59,320 nt of DNA from DATHSY01 sp046729855 (GCA_046729855.1 JBKPHM010000033.1:1-59320); one strand, 5' to 3'; shown: positions 24,503-33,761, numbered from the stretch's first letter. The notes: generated by a model from the sequence alone, not told the origin. Numbers and translations: made by a program.

Positions 24503-25389
24503 GGGCGCTCCCGCCGCAGGTCCGCGAACGGACCATCGCGAAGGCGCGCACGCTTCTGGAGGCGCTGCCGTTCCTCGAGGAGCATCGCGGGTCGAGCGTC
24601 GTGGCGAAGGTCGGGGGCGCCGTGATGCAGCAGCCGAAGCTCACCTCGTCGTTCGCGCGCGACCTGTCGCTGCTCCAGCACGTCGGGATCCACCCCGTGA
24701 TCGTCCACGGCGGCGGACGGCAGGTGACCACGACCGCGGACCGGCTCGGGCTCTCGACGTCGTTCGTCGACGGGCATCGCGTGACGGATGAGGAGACGCT
24801 CGACGTCGCCACGATGGTGCTGGCGGGGAAGCTGAATACGGACGTCGTCGCCGCGCTGTCGGCCGGGGGGACGCGCGCGGTGGGTGTGTCCGGAGTCGAC
24901 GGCGGGCTCGTCGTCGTGCGTCGACGGGCCGAGCCCGATCTGGGCTTCGTTGGCGAGGTCGAACGGGTCGATGCCTCCCTCGTCCGCGCGCTGCTGGACC
25001 GCGGGTTCGTCCCGGTCGTCGCCTCGATCGCCGCCGACGACGCAGGGCAGCCGTACAACGTCAACGCCGACGTCGTCGCCGCCGAGCTGGCGGTGGGGCT
25101 CGCCGCGAGCAAGCTCGTGTATCTCAGCGACGTACCGGGCGTGATCGGGGCGGACGGCCAGCTCCTCAGCGAGCTTGGCGTCACCGAGACGCTCGACCTC
25201 CTCGCGGCAGGCGACGTCGTCGGTGGCGGGATGATCCCCAAGCTCGAGAGCGCCGTCCGCGCTTCGAAGGCCGGCGTCCCGCGTGTGCACCTGCTCGACG
25301 GGCGCGTCGAGCACGCGCTCGTGCTCGAGCTGCTCACGCCCGAGGGCGTCGGCACGATGGTCCGACCGGACGCGGAAGCGCGAACGTGA
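24499..25389 (+). CDS. argB: N-acetylglutamate kinase
   Basis: A 296-residue amino-acid kinase that phosphorylates N-acetylglutamate, the usual feedback-controlled step. VVAKVGGAV supplies the catalytic Lys and the Gly loop, PVIVHGGGRQV the phosphate loop, and NVNADVVAAELA plus GGMIPKLESAV the nucleotide and substrate sites. An N-terminal extension of about 20 residues (RERTIAKARTLLEALPFLEE) matches the helix of arginine-inhibited hexameric forms, so arginine feedback is likely. GTG overlaps the argJ stop. Confidence 0.96.
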   Translation: MRALPPQVRERTIAKARTLLEALPFLEEHRGSSVVAKVGGAVMQQPKLTSSFARDLSLLQHVGIHPVIVHGGGRQVTTTADRLGLSTSFVDGHRVTDEETLDVATMVLAGKLNTDVVAALSAGGTRAVGVSGVDGGLVVVRRRAEPDLGFVGEVERVDASLVRALLDRGFVPVVASIAADDAGQPYNVNADVVAAELAVGLAASKLVYLSDVPGVIGADGQLLSELGVTETLDLLAAGDVVGGGMIPKLESAVRASKAGVPRVHLLDGRVEHALVLELLTPEGVGTMVRPDAEART

Positions 25390-25856
25390 GCCGCACCGGC
25401 ACGGCACCCAAGTCGAAGCGCCAGCACACGATCCTGTCGCTCGTGGCCCGCGAGCGACTCGGCTCGCAGGAGGAGATCCGCGCGCGGCTGGGACAGCTTG
25501 GGTTGCCGGCGACCCAGTCGACGATCTCGCGTGACGTCGAGGAGCTCGGGCTCGCGCGCGTGCACGACCAAAGCGGGCTTCGCTACGTCCTGCCGGGTGC
25601 GCCGGTCGCCGCCGCGATCGCCCCGCTCCGGCACGCGCTCCGGGAGTTCGCGCTCTCGTTCGTCGTCGCGAACCAGCTGCTGATCGTCCGCACGCCACCG
25701 GGCGCCGCGAACGCGCTGGGCGAGGCGATCGATCGGGCGAACCTATCGGACGTCGCCGGCACGATCGCCGGCGACGACACGATCCTCATCGTGCCGAACG
25801 ACGGCGTCGGGGCACGGAACGTCGAACGCCGCCTCCGGGCGGAAATGGAGGCGTAA
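25386..25856 (+). CDS. argR: arginine repressor ArgR
   Basis: A 156-residue regulator with an N-terminal winged helix (QEEIRARLGQLGLPATQSTISRDVEELGL, given here as two parts of the same domain at about residues 27-55) and a C-terminal hexamerisation domain with GDDTILIVPND, whose Asp pair binds arginine. GTG overlaps the argB stop. It should bind the ARG box at 22227-22243 in the presence of arginine and so control its own operon. In the common actinobacterial order argD and argF would lie between argB and argR; here they are missing. Confidence 0.95.
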   Translation: MSRTGTAPKSKRQHTILSLVARERLGSQEEIRARLGQLGLPATQSTISRDVEELGLARVHDQSGLRYVLPGAPVAAAIAPLRHALREFALSFVVANQLLIVRTPPGAANALGEAIDRANLSDVAGTIAGDDTILIVPNDGVGARNVERRLRAEMEA

Positions 25857-27044
25857 GTGGGGACCGTCGCATTGGCGTACTCGGGCGGGCTCGACACGTC
25901 CGTCGCCATCAGGTGGCTGGGGGAGCAGGGACGCGACGTCGTGGCTGTCGCCGTCGACGTCGGACAACGCGACGATCTGCGCCGCGTTGCCCAACGCGGT
26001 CGTCTCGCCGGTGCCGCCGACGTCCGCGTGATCGATGCCGTCGACCGCTTCGCCGGCGACGTGCTTACCGGGGCGATCAAGGCGAACGGGCTGTACGAGC
26101 GCAAGTACCCGATGGTCTCGGCGCTGGCCCGGCCGTTGATCGCCGAGGAGGTCGTCCGCGTGGCGCGCGAGGTCGGCGCGGACGCTCTCGCCCACGGGTG
26201 CACGGGCAAGGGGAACGACCAGGTCCGGTTCGAGGCGTCGTTCGCGGTGCTCGCGCCGGACCTCGACGTGCTGGCGCCGATCCGCGACGACGGGATCCCG
26301 CGCGAGAAGGCGCTCGTCCTGGCCGAGGAGTGGGGGATCCCCATCGCGCGTGAGGCGAGCTCGTTCTCGATCGACGAGAACCTGTGGGGCCGCACGGTCG
26401 AGTGCGGGCCGCTCGAGGACGCCTGGGCGGCGCCGCCCGAGAGCGCGTTCGCTCGGACTGCCCCGCCGGTCGACCGCCCGCCCGAGCCTCGCGAGGTCGA
26501 GCTGTCGTTCGAGGGCGGCCTGCCGGTCGCCCTCGATGGTGCGCGCCTTCCGCTTCCCGAGCTGATCCGCGCGATCGACGCGATCGGCGGCGCGTACGGG
26601 TTCGGGCGCGTCGACATGATCGAGAACCGCCGCGTGGGCATCAAGTCACGCGAGGTTTACGAGGTCCCCGGCGCGCTGGCGCTGATCCGCGCGCACGGTG
26701 CGCTCGAGGACCTCACGCTCGAACGAGAGGTGGGCCACTTCAAGCCGTTCGTGGAACAGCGATGGGCGGACCTCGTCTACGACGGACTGTGGTTCTCCCC
26801 GCTCCGGGAGGCGCTCGACGCGTTCGTCGATCAGACGCAGACGAACGTCACCGGCGCCGTCCGGCTGCGGTTCTCGCCGGGTGCCTGCGAGGTCGTCGGG
26901 CGACGGTCGCCGTTCGGGCTGTACGACGTCTCGCTCGCCACGTACGGACCGGAGGACCTGTTCGACCACAGGCACGCGGAGGGGTTCGTCAGGCTGTGGA
27001 GCCTCCCGCTGAAGGTCTGGTCGGCGGGGCAGGGCGCACGGTGA
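25857..27044 (+). CDS. argG: argininosuccinate synthase
   Basis: A 395-residue enzyme that joins citrulline and aspartate with ATP. The N-terminal ALAYSGGLDTSVAIRWL P-loop, the AHGCTGKGNDQVRFE segment and SSFSIDENLWGRTVECG are diagnostic. GTG follows the argR TAA directly with no intervening base, so it is probably translated by re-initiation. Its stop overlaps the argH start. Confidence 0.97.
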   Translation: MGTVALAYSGGLDTSVAIRWLGEQGRDVVAVAVDVGQRDDLRRVAQRGRLAGAADVRVIDAVDRFAGDVLTGAIKANGLYERKYPMVSALARPLIAEEVVRVAREVGADALAHGCTGKGNDQVRFEASFAVLAPDLDVLAPIRDDGIPREKALVLAEEWGIPIAREASSFSIDENLWGRTVECGPLEDAWAAPPESAFARTAPPVDRPPEPREVELSFEGGLPVALDGARLPLPELIRAIDAIGGAYGFGRVDMIENRRVGIKSREVYEVPGALALIRAHGALEDLTLEREVGHFKPFVEQRWADLVYDGLWFSPLREALDAFVDQTQTNVTGAVRLRFSPGACEVVGRRSPFGLYDVSLATYGPEDLFDHRHAEGFVRLWSLPLKVWSAGQGAR

Positions 27045-28450
27045 GAAAGACGCCCGACGAGCCGTCCGCGCCGCTCTGGTCCGGCCGGTTCTCGGGGTCG
27101 CCCGCCGCCGAGGCGCATGAGCTCACCTCGAGCCTGCGGTTCGACGTGCGGCTCGTGGAGCACGACGTCGAGGTGTCGGTGGCGCACGTATGGGCGCTGG
27201 AGGAGGCGGGCGTCCTTGCGCTGGGCGACGCCCAGGCGCTGGAGAAGGCCCTCCGTGAGGTCGGCGATGAGATCGCGTCCGGCACGTTCGTCTTCGCGCC
27301 GTCGGACGAGGACGTGCACTCCGCGATCGAGCGCGGCGTGACCGCGAAGCTCGGGGACCTCGGCGCGAACCTGCACGCGGGCCGGAGCCGCAACGACCTC
27401 GTCGTGACGGATCTGCGGGGCTGGCTGCTGTCCGCGGGACGGGAGATCGACGCCGGCGTGGTCCGGCTGATCGTCGCGCTCATCGCGCACGGGCGCGCAC
27501 ACGCCGGCACGTCGATGGCGGGAACGACGCACACTAGGCCCGCGCAGCCCGTGACGATGGGACACCACCTCCTCGCGCACGCGTGGGCGCTCACGCGGGA
27601 CCGCGAACGGCTCGCCGGCTGGGGCGCGCGGACCGCCGTCTCGGCGCTCGGCGCGGGCGCGCTCGCGACGTCGACGCTCGGCGTCGACCCGGCGGTGACG
27701 GCGCGTCGTCTGGGGTTCGCCCGATCGTTCGACAACTCGCTCGACGCCGTGTCGGACCGAGACTTCGCGCAGGAGTTCCTCGCGGTCGCTGCGATCGCCG
27801 CGACCCACCTGTCGCGGCTGGCCTCCGACGTCGCGCGATGGTCCGATCCGACGCTCGGATGGGCGACCGTCGACGAGGCGTTCGCGACCGGCTCCAGCAT
27901 GATGCCGAACAAGAGGAACCCGGACGTCGCCGAGCTCGTCCGCGCGAAGCCCGGCCGGGTCCTCGGCGACCTCGTCGCGCTCACGACGGTCCTCGCGGGG
28001 CTGCCGCTCGGCTACCACCGGGACCTTCAGGAGGACAAGGAGCCGCTGTTCGACGCCGCAGACACGCTCGTCGACTCGGCCGCCGCGCTCGCCGGCTGCG
28101 TCGAGACGCTCTCGTTCGACACGACGGCTCTGCGAGCAGCGGCCTCGGACCCCGAGGTGTTCGCCACCGACGTGGCCGAGGCGCTCGTGAGGGCCGGGAC
28201 GCCGTTCCGCGACGCGCACCGACGCGTCGGAGCCCTGCTCCGGGACCTCCAGGCAGAGGGACGGCGCCTGTCCGACCTGACGGCGGACGAGTGGTCGGGG
28301 TTCGGCGTGCCGGACGGCGCATCGCTCCTCCACCCAGAGGCGTCGATCGCCGCCCGCCGTTCGCCCGGCGGTCCGTCGCCGGACAGCGTCAGGGCCCAGG
28401 CCGACGCGCTCGAGCGGCTGGTCGGCGAGAGGCCGTGGCCGTTCGCGTAG
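27041..28450 (+). CDS. argH: argininosuccinate lyase
   Basis: A 469-residue lyase that splits argininosuccinate to arginine and fumarate, the last step. The superfamily signature GSSMMPNKRNPD is near residue 287, HAGRSRNDLVVTDLR near 112 and the GTTHTRPAQPV substrate loop near 160. GTG overlaps the argG stop (GTGA). The 3' end overlaps the GNAT gene by 16 bases. Confidence 0.97.
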   Translation: MRKTPDEPSAPLWSGRFSGSPAAEAHELTSSLRFDVRLVEHDVEVSVAHVWALEEAGVLALGDAQALEKALREVGDEIASGTFVFAPSDEDVHSAIERGVTAKLGDLGANLHAGRSRNDLVVTDLRGWLLSAGREIDAGVVRLIVALIAHGRAHAGTSMAGTTHTRPAQPVTMGHHLLAHAWALTRDRERLAGWGARTAVSALGAGALATSTLGVDPAVTARRLGFARSFDNSLDAVSDRDFAQEFLAVAAIAATHLSRLASDVARWSDPTLGWATVDEAFATGSSMMPNKRNPDVAELVRAKPGRVLGDLVALTTVLAGLPLGYHRDLQEDKEPLFDAADTLVDSAAALAGCVETLSFDTTALRAAASDPEVFATDVAEALVRAGTPFRDAHRRVGALLRDLQAEGRRLSDLTADEWSGFGVPDGASLLHPEASIAARRSPGGPSPDSVRAQADALERLVGERPWPFA

Positions 28451-28878
28451 GCCCGGCGCCGATCGAGGACGTCCGGGTCCTCCGGCAGCGGCTCCTCCGG
28501 CCGCACCAGCGCGCAGACGAGCTGAAGTACGAAGGGGACGACCACCCAGACACGCTGCACGCGGGCGCCTTCCTCGACGACCGGCTCGTCGCGATCGCGA
28601 CGATCGCGCCGGACGCGAGCGACGAGGCCCCCGGCCCGGGCGCCTGGCGGCTGCGCGGTATGGCGATCATCGAGGAGCTGCGTGGAGCCGGTCTCGGGCG
28701 GGCCGTCCTCGAGCGCTGCCTCGACCACGCGCGCGAACGCGGAGCTCGCGTCGTCTGGTGCAACGCGCGGACGGGCGCGATCGGGTTCTACGAGCGGCTC
28801 GGGTTCGAGGTCGTGAGCGAGGTGTTCGACGTGCCGGTCATCGGCCCGCACGTGCGGATGGTCCGGCGGATAGCCTGA
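28435..28878 (+). CDS. GNAT-family acetyltransferase
   Basis: A 147-residue N-acetyltransferase. The acetyl-CoA loop is ELRGAGLGRAVLERCLDHARERG (central part around residues 80-95), followed by VVWCNARTGAIGFYERLGFEVV, the usual beta-bulge and C-terminal strand. The substrate is unknown. GTG at 28435 is the first start that gives a full domain and overlaps argH by 16 bases, so it is probably the last gene of the arginine operon. It might be an acetyltransferase tied to acetylated arginine intermediates, but that is only a guess from position. Confidence 0.82.
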   Translation: MAVRVGPAPIEDVRVLRQRLLRPHQRADELKYEGDDHPDTLHAGAFLDDRLVAIATIAPDASDEAPGPGAWRLRGMAIIEELRGAGLGRAVLERCLDHARERGARVVWCNARTGAIGFYERLGFEVVSEVFDVPVIGPHVRMVRRIA

Positions 28879-28925
28879 GCGAGTAGCTGAGGAGCGGCGG
28901 GCCTCGCGTTCGCGCGGGCGTTCGG

Positions 28926-28931
28926 TAGGCT
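28926..28931 (+). promoter_or_regulatory. leaderless -10 box (TAGGCT)
   Basis: TAGGCT ends 8 bases before the GTG of the PIG-L gene at 28940; no ribosome binding site lies between. Confidence 0.5.
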
Positions 28932-28939
28932 GGCCTTCC

Positions 28940-29641
28940 GTGCGGTTCGCCAATGCCCTGCTGCTGTTCGCCCATCCCGACGACGCCGAGTACTCCTGCG
29001 GCGGGACGGTGGCCCGGTGGGCGGGCGAGGGCACGCGCGTCGACCTCGTAGTGATCACGGACGGCTCGGCCGGATCGAACGAGCGGGGGATGACGCGCGA
29101 GGGCATCTCGGCCACCCGCAAGCGGGAGCAGCGGGCGGCCGCGGACGTGCTCGGGATCAGCTCGATCACCTTCCTGGACTTCCCGGACGGGCTGCTCGAG
29201 GTGAACGCCGACACGCGTCTGGCCGTGACTCGGGAGGTCCGCCGCCTCCGTCCGGAGGTCGTCATCGCGCCGGACCCGTCGCGGCTGTGGTCGGGCCGGG
29301 AGTACATCAACCACGCTGACCACAAGGCGGCCGGAGAGCTCGCGCTCTGCGCCGTCATGCCGGACGCACCCTCGCGCCCGCAGTTCCCGGAGTTGCTGGA
29401 CGAGGGGTTCGAGCCGTTCGAGATCCCGCACCTTTGGATGGTGGCCGACGAGGCCGATACGTACGTCGACATCGGCAAGACGATCGACATCAAGATCAGG
29501 GCGCTCGCCGAGCACCGATCACAGAACACCGAGGAGTCGGTGCCCTGGGTCCGCGAACGAGCGCGGGAGCTGGGGGAGCGCGGCGGCGTCGAACACGCCG
29601 AGGCCTTCCGCACCTTCGACCTGCTGGACGAGGAAGAGTAG
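28940..29641 (+). CDS. PIG-L family deacetylase (LmbE-like)
   Basis: A 233-residue zinc-dependent deacetylase. The metal motif AHPDDAE begins at residue 11, and INHADHKAAGE supplies the distal His ligand. VVITDGSAGSNERGMTREGI is typical. Actinobacterial members include MshB and Mca of mycothiol metabolism, but this protein could act on another N-acetylglucosamine conjugate; no other mycothiol gene is in view. It begins a new leaderless transcript after the arg operon. Confidence 0.86.
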   Translation: MRFANALLLFAHPDDAEYSCGGTVARWAGEGTRVDLVVITDGSAGSNERGMTREGISATRKREQRAAADVLGISSITFLDFPDGLLEVNADTRLAVTREVRRLRPEVVIAPDPSRLWSGREYINHADHKAAGELALCAVMPDAPSRPQFPELLDEGFEPFEIPHLWMVADEADTYVDIGKTIDIKIRALAEHRSQNTEESVPWVRERARELGERGGVEHAEAFRTFDLLDEEE

Positions 29642-29645
29642 GAGC

Positions 29646-30191
29646 ATGAACGACCCCACCGAGCCCGACGACGACCGCGACCGCGGCGACCGCGATCCGA
29701 GCGACGACCCGTACGTCCTCGATGCGCACGAGGAGGAGAACGTCCGCGCCGACCTCGAGGACCTCGGGGACATGCGCGAGGTCTTCGCTCCGCAGGGCGT
29801 GAAGGGCGTCGTGATCGCGTGCCCCGACTGCGGCGAGAACCACTTCTACGAGTGGGACCTGCTCAAGGAGAACCTCGAGCACATGCTGCAGACGGGCGAG
29901 CCGCGGATGCACGAGCCCGCTTTCGAGGTCCGCGAGGACGAGTACATCCAGTGGGACTACGGCAAGGGCTACATCGACGCCCTCGCCGACTCGGGGCTCG
30001 AGCCCGAACGGCGCATCGAGGTCACGCGTTGCCCGTGGTGCGAGACGCCGGCGGACGCGTTCTTCCAGTTCTGCCCGCGGTGCGGCCGGTCGCTCGCCGC
30101 GGTCCGGATCTACCGGGAGCTCGTCGACCGCGGCATCGACGAGCGCGAGGTCCGTGCGCTGCTCGTCCGCGCCGGCTTCGAGCCCTTCTGA
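29646..30191 (+). CDS. DUF5319-like protein with C-terminal zinc ribbon
   Basis: A 181-residue soluble protein. An acidic N-terminus (residues 1-40) precedes the DUF5319 core (FAPQGVKGVVIACPDCGENH, FYEWDLLKENLEHML, GEPRMHEPAF, YIQWDYGKGYIDALADS), then a CPWCETPADAFFQFCPRCGR zinc ribbon. DUF5319 is known from actinobacteria and has no assigned role. An AGGAG site sits before the ATG, 4 bases after the PIG-L stop, so the two are co-transcribed. Confidence 0.82.
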   Translation: MNDPTEPDDDRDRGDRDPSDDPYVLDAHEEENVRADLEDLGDMREVFAPQGVKGVVIACPDCGENHFYEWDLLKENLEHMLQTGEPRMHEPAFEVREDEYIQWDYGKGYIDALADSGLEPERRIEVTRCPWCETPADAFFQFCPRCGRSLAAVRIYRELVDRGIDEREVRALLVRAGFEPF

Positions 30192-30251
30192 CGGTCCGTT
30201 GATCGCCTCCGTCCTTGAGCTCGGCTCGGCGGGGTGGTAGCAAGACTCCCC

Positions 30252-30605
30252 GTGGAGGCCGAGACGCAGCCACACATATCTGACAGCTGGACCGTGGAGT
30301 CGAGGCGGGCACGGAACTGGTGCGCCGTGGCCGGCTTCTTCGCCGTGGCGGCCGGCTACTTCGTCGCGGTGGCCGTGGCGGCGTCCGCACGCGGGTCCGT
30401 CGCGCTGTCCGACGATGCGCAGATCGCGTTGGTTGGGGCGGCCCCCGCGCTCGGCGTCCTCGGGTCGCTGCTCGCGTTCGCTGGCACGCGTCGCCCGACC
30501 CTCCGCGCCGTCTCGTGGCTCGTGCTCACCCTCGGCGTCCTGCTGCTGATCGTCACGCTCGCCGTGGTCGGAATGGTCCTCGTCGCGCTGAACGATCTGG
30601 CGTGA
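30252..30605 (+). CDS. small three-helix membrane protein
   Basis: I do not recognise this 117-residue protein. After a polar N-terminus, three hydrophobic segments are visible (about 24-42, 54-70 and 85-110). GTG at 30252 is chosen because a TAGCAA box ends 8 bases before it; GTG at 30234 is an in-frame alternative. It ends 6 bases from the convergent ligD gene. Confidence 0.6.
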   Translation: MEAETQPHISDSWTVESRRARNWCAVAGFFAVAAGYFVAVAVAASARGSVALSDDAQIALVGAAPALGVLGSLLAFAGTRRPTLRAVSWLVLTLGVLLLIVTLAVVGMVLVALNDLA

Positions 30606-30611
30606 CCCGGG

Positions 30612-33149
30612 TCAGCCGACCGCCCGCTCCAGCACGCATTCCTCGGGCATCTTGTCCGGCCGCAGGCCCTTGAAGGACGGCGCGCGCATCTTGTACGTGC
30701 TCTTCGTGATCTCCAGGTACTCCACCTCGCAGACGAGCGTCGGGTCGACGTAGGTCACGCCCTTCACCGCCCTGAGGTCCCTGTCGGGGATCGGCGGGGT
30801 CGGACGCACGAGCGGCTCGAGCTGCTCCATCAAGACGTCCTGCATCCTCTGCGTGAAGCCCGTGCCGACCTGCCCGATCCACCTCATCGAGCCGTCGACG
30901 TATGCCCCGACGAGCAGGGCGCCGAACGTCGCGTCGCGGTTGCCCTGTCCCTGCGTCCAGCCCAGGATCACGCAGTCCTGGGTGTTGGTGAGCTTGATCT
31001 TGCGCCAGTCGGGCGAGCGACGGCCCGGCTGGTACTTCGAAACCATCCGCTTGGCGACGACGCCCTCCAGCCCGAGCTGCTTGGCGGCGTCGACGAACGC
31101 CGTGCCCTCGCCCTCGACGTGCGCGACCACCTGGAGGCGCTCGTCCCGTTCGACGATCCCCTCGAGCAGTCGACGTCGTTCCTCCAGCGTGAGCCCGGCC
31201 AGGTCCTCGCCGTCGAGCCAGAGCAGGTCGAACGCGACCAGCGTGACCGGGATCTGCTTGCTCATCCGCTTGATTTCGCGCTCGTTCCGCAGGTTCATCC
31301 GCTGCTGGAGCGCCTCGAACGAGTTCTTCCCGTCGTCGTCGAAGGCGACGATCTCGCCGTCGATCACGGCGTTCACCTGGTCGACCAGCTCGTGGATCAT
31401 GTGTAGCTCGGGGTAGGCGGTCGACACGTCGCGCGCATTCCGCGTGTGCAGCGTCGTCTCGCCAGTGGTCATCGTCGTGATCGCGCGGATCCCGTCGAGC
31501 TTGGGCTCGAACCACCACTTCGGGTCGTCGAACGGCTTGGCGCCGCCCTCGGCGAGCATCGGCGCGAACGCGGGCGGCGATGCGATCAGGGACGCCTCTT
31601 GGTGCGATGCCAGGAACACGAGCCAATCGGTGCGGGTCTTCACCAGGTGGTACTCGAGCCCCGGGTAGCGCCGCCCGTGCAGGACGAAGCTGACCTTCTT
31701 GTCTTCCCACTCGACCAGGTCGTAGGTGCCGTTGTCGAAGATCCGGACCTCGCCGGCGCCGTAGTGGCCTTCGGGGATCGTGCCCTGGAAGCTCGCGTAC
31801 TCGATCGGGTGGTCCTCGGTCTGGACCGCGAGCCGCCGGTCGTTCCGCGCGATCGGGAGGCCGCGCGGGACGGCCCACGACGGCATCGCGCCGTGGCGTT
31901 CGAGGCGCAGGTCGTAGTGCAGGCGCGTCGCGCGGTGCTTCTGGATCACGAAGGAGTCGCCCTTCGGGCGCTTCGGCTTGCGCGGGGGCGGCTCCGGCGT
32001 TCCCTCCGGCCCGAACGTGCGCTTGCGGAGGTACTCGCCAAGGCTGGGGTCACGCGAGGCCTCGATCACCTCCTCGCTCGTGCGCTCGCGGTCCGTCGGC
32101 GACGGGGAACGCTTCGGTCGCGCGGGCTGGAGGTCCCTGTCCGACGAGAGGCCGACCGCTTCGAGGGCCGGCGCGAGGTCCTGCGGCTGCGACCCGACGG
32201 GCGCGAACAGATCGCCGAGCGCCCCGAACCGCTCCCAGACGGTCCGGATCGTGAAGTCCTGCGGCGTGACACCGGCCGCGACCTCGTCCCACGTGACCGG
32301 AGTCGAGACGGTCGCGCCCTGCTCGGGACGCATCGAGTAGACGGCCGCGATGTTGGCCCCGAGGCGGTTCATGTTGTGGTCGATGAAGACCTTCCCCGAC
32401 CGCCTGCTGACCTGCCACTCCATCGTGGTGCGCTCGGGGTCGGCTCGGTTGATCATCCGGCCGACGCGGCCGACGAACTCGCGCACGCGGTCGTAGGACC
32501 AGCCGGGCTCGATCGGCACGTAGACCTGCATACCAGTTGCGCCGCTCGTCTTCGGGTAGCCGACGAGCCCGAGCGCGTCCAACGCGGCGTTCACGTGCAT
32601 CGCCACCGCGCGGACCTCGTCGAACGTGATCGGCGGGAACGGGTCCAGGTCGAAGAACAGGTAGTCCGGCGTCTCAATGGTGCCGCAGCGGGAGTGCAGC
32701 GGGTGGAACTCGATGCAGCCGAGGTTCGCCACGAACAGGACCCCGGCCGGGTGATCGACCATGAGGTAGTCGATCTCGCCCCCCTTCGCGTCCTCGCTCG
32801 GCACCGGGCAGCGCGGCATCCAGTCCGGTGTCGACGGCGGCGCGTTCTTCTCGTAGAAGAAGCCGCCCGCCATGCCGTCGGGCATCCGCTTCATCGTGAG
32901 CGGGCGGTCACGCAGGTGCGGCAGGATCAGGTCCGCGACGTTGACGTAGTACGCGATGAGGTCGCCCTTGGTGTACCCCTCCTCGGGCCAGAAGACCTTG
33001 TCGAGGTTCGACAGCCGGACCTCGCGCCCGTCGATCTCGGTGAACCACGCGTCGCGGCCGCTCCGCTCGACGGGGACCTCGCGCGGAAGCTCGACCGTGA
33101 AGGCCCGTCGTCCGCGACCCTGCGATCGTCCGCGCGTCTTCGGAGGCAT
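30612..33149 (-). CDS. ligD: ATP-dependent DNA ligase LigD (polymerase, phosphoesterase and ligase domains)
   Basis: An 845-residue end-joining enzyme with domains in the mycobacterial order. The primase-polymerase domain comes first (about 45-320, catalytic Asp167 and Asp169 in FFDLDPF). The 3'-phosphoesterase follows (about 390-520, HRATRLHYDLRLE and GTIPEGHYGAGEV). The ligase is last (about 525-840, nucleotidyl Lys550 in EPKLDGIR, GLEGVVAKR and a WRKIKL nucleotide-binding end). It fills, trims and seals double-strand breaks with Ku, which is encoded about 700 bases away. ATG has a TAGTAT box 6 bases upstream, so it is leaderless. Confidence 0.96.
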   Translation of the reverse strand: MPPKTRGRSQGRGRRAFTVELPREVPVERSGRDAWFTEIDGREVRLSNLDKVFWPEEGYTKGDLIAYYVNVADLILPHLRDRPLTMKRMPDGMAGGFFYEKNAPPSTPDWMPRCPVPSEDAKGGEIDYLMVDHPAGVLFVANLGCIEFHPLHSRCGTIETPDYLFFDLDPFPPITFDEVRAVAMHVNAALDALGLVGYPKTSGATGMQVYVPIEPGWSYDRVREFVGRVGRMINRADPERTTMEWQVSRRSGKVFIDHNMNRLGANIAAVYSMRPEQGATVSTPVTWDEVAAGVTPQDFTIRTVWERFGALGDLFAPVGSQPQDLAPALEAVGLSSDRDLQPARPKRSPSPTDRERTSEEVIEASRDPSLGEYLRKRTFGPEGTPEPPPRKPKRPKGDSFVIQKHRATRLHYDLRLERHGAMPSWAVPRGLPIARNDRRLAVQTEDHPIEYASFQGTIPEGHYGAGEVRIFDNGTYDLVEWEDKKVSFVLHGRRYPGLEYHLVKTRTDWLVFLASHQEASLIASPPAFAPMLAEGGAKPFDDPKWWFEPKLDGIRAITTMTTGETTLHTRNARDVSTAYPELHMIHELVDQVNAVIDGEIVAFDDDGKNSFEALQQRMNLRNEREIKRMSKQIPVTLVAFDLLWLDGEDLAGLTLEERRRLLEGIVERDERLQVVAHVEGEGTAFVDAAKQLGLEGVVAKRMVSKYQPGRRSPDWRKIKLTNTQDCVILGWTQGQGNRDATFGALLVGAYVDGSMRWIGQVGTGFTQRMQDVLMEQLEPLVRPTPPIPDRDLRAVKGVTYVDPTLVCEVEYLEITKSTYKMRAPSFKGLRPDKMPEECVLERAVG

Positions 33150-33173
33150 CGTTCGATACTAGTCAGCGGACGC
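33150..33173. promoter_or_regulatory. 24-bp divergent promoter between ligD and a lipoprotein gene
   Basis: Only 24 bases separate two opposite start codons. On the minus strand TAGTAT (33161-33156) ends 6 bases before the ligD ATG. On the plus strand GATACT (33155-33160) occupies almost the same bases, 13 before the lipoprotein ATG. The two -10 boxes overlap, so polymerases should compete. Confidence 0.55.
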
Positions 33174-33761
33174 ATGCGACCCCGCCTGCCGTGCCTCGCG
33201 ATCGTGGCCTCGCTGCTGCTCCTGGCGGGCTGCCGCGGCGAGCCGATGTTCACGCCGGCCGATCTGCCCAGGATCGTCCTCCAGGAGGACGAGGCGCCCG
33301 CGGGGACCCGGCGGTCGAGCCTGAGCGGCGCGTCCGACCTCGACGGCTTCGCGCGCGACGAGCGGGAACGCGACGCCCTCCAGAAGGACCGCTTCGTAGC
33401 GGGGTACGTCGCGTACTTCCCACCGGAGTCGTACTTCCTGCGGCAGGCGGGCTCTCCGGACGACGTCTCGTTCCAAGCGATCGCCGGACTTTTCGAGGCG
33501 GAAGACGGGGCGAGTGCCTCGCTCCGTCGCTACGTGCAGGACCTTCGGGCGCGCCAGATGCGGGACGCGAGCGACGTCCCCTCGGGCGGCCTCGGCGAGG
33601 AGTCGTTCGGCTTGTTCGGGTCCGCCGCCGTCGACGGCTCGCCGCTGCTGATCTACGCCTGGCGCGTGCGGAACCTCGTGCTGGTCCTGGCGGCCTCGGG
33701 CCCGGTCGAGCGGTCCGACGCCCTGGCCCTCGCCCGCACGATGGACGTCCGCGCCGCCTGA
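33174..33761 (+). CDS. putative lipoprotein
   Basis: A 195-residue exported protein. The signal peptide ends in a lipobox, LLLLAGC, with lipid-modified Cys near residue 20. The mature part has a segment ESYFLRQAGSPDDVSFQAI and a C-terminal VRNLVLVLAASGPVERSDALAL like the sortilin/PknH-sensor-style lipoproteins of actinobacteria, but I cannot name the family. It is divergent from ligD and upstream of ku; nothing in it suggests DNA repair. Confidence 0.7.
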   Translation: MRPRLPCLAIVASLLLLAGCRGEPMFTPADLPRIVLQEDEAPAGTRRSSLSGASDLDGFARDERERDALQKDRFVAGYVAYFPPESYFLRQAGSPDDVSFQAIAGLFEAEDGASASLRRYVQDLRARQMRDASDVPSGGLGEESFGLFGSAAVDGSPLLIYAWRVRNLVLVLAASGPVERSDALALARTMDVRAA

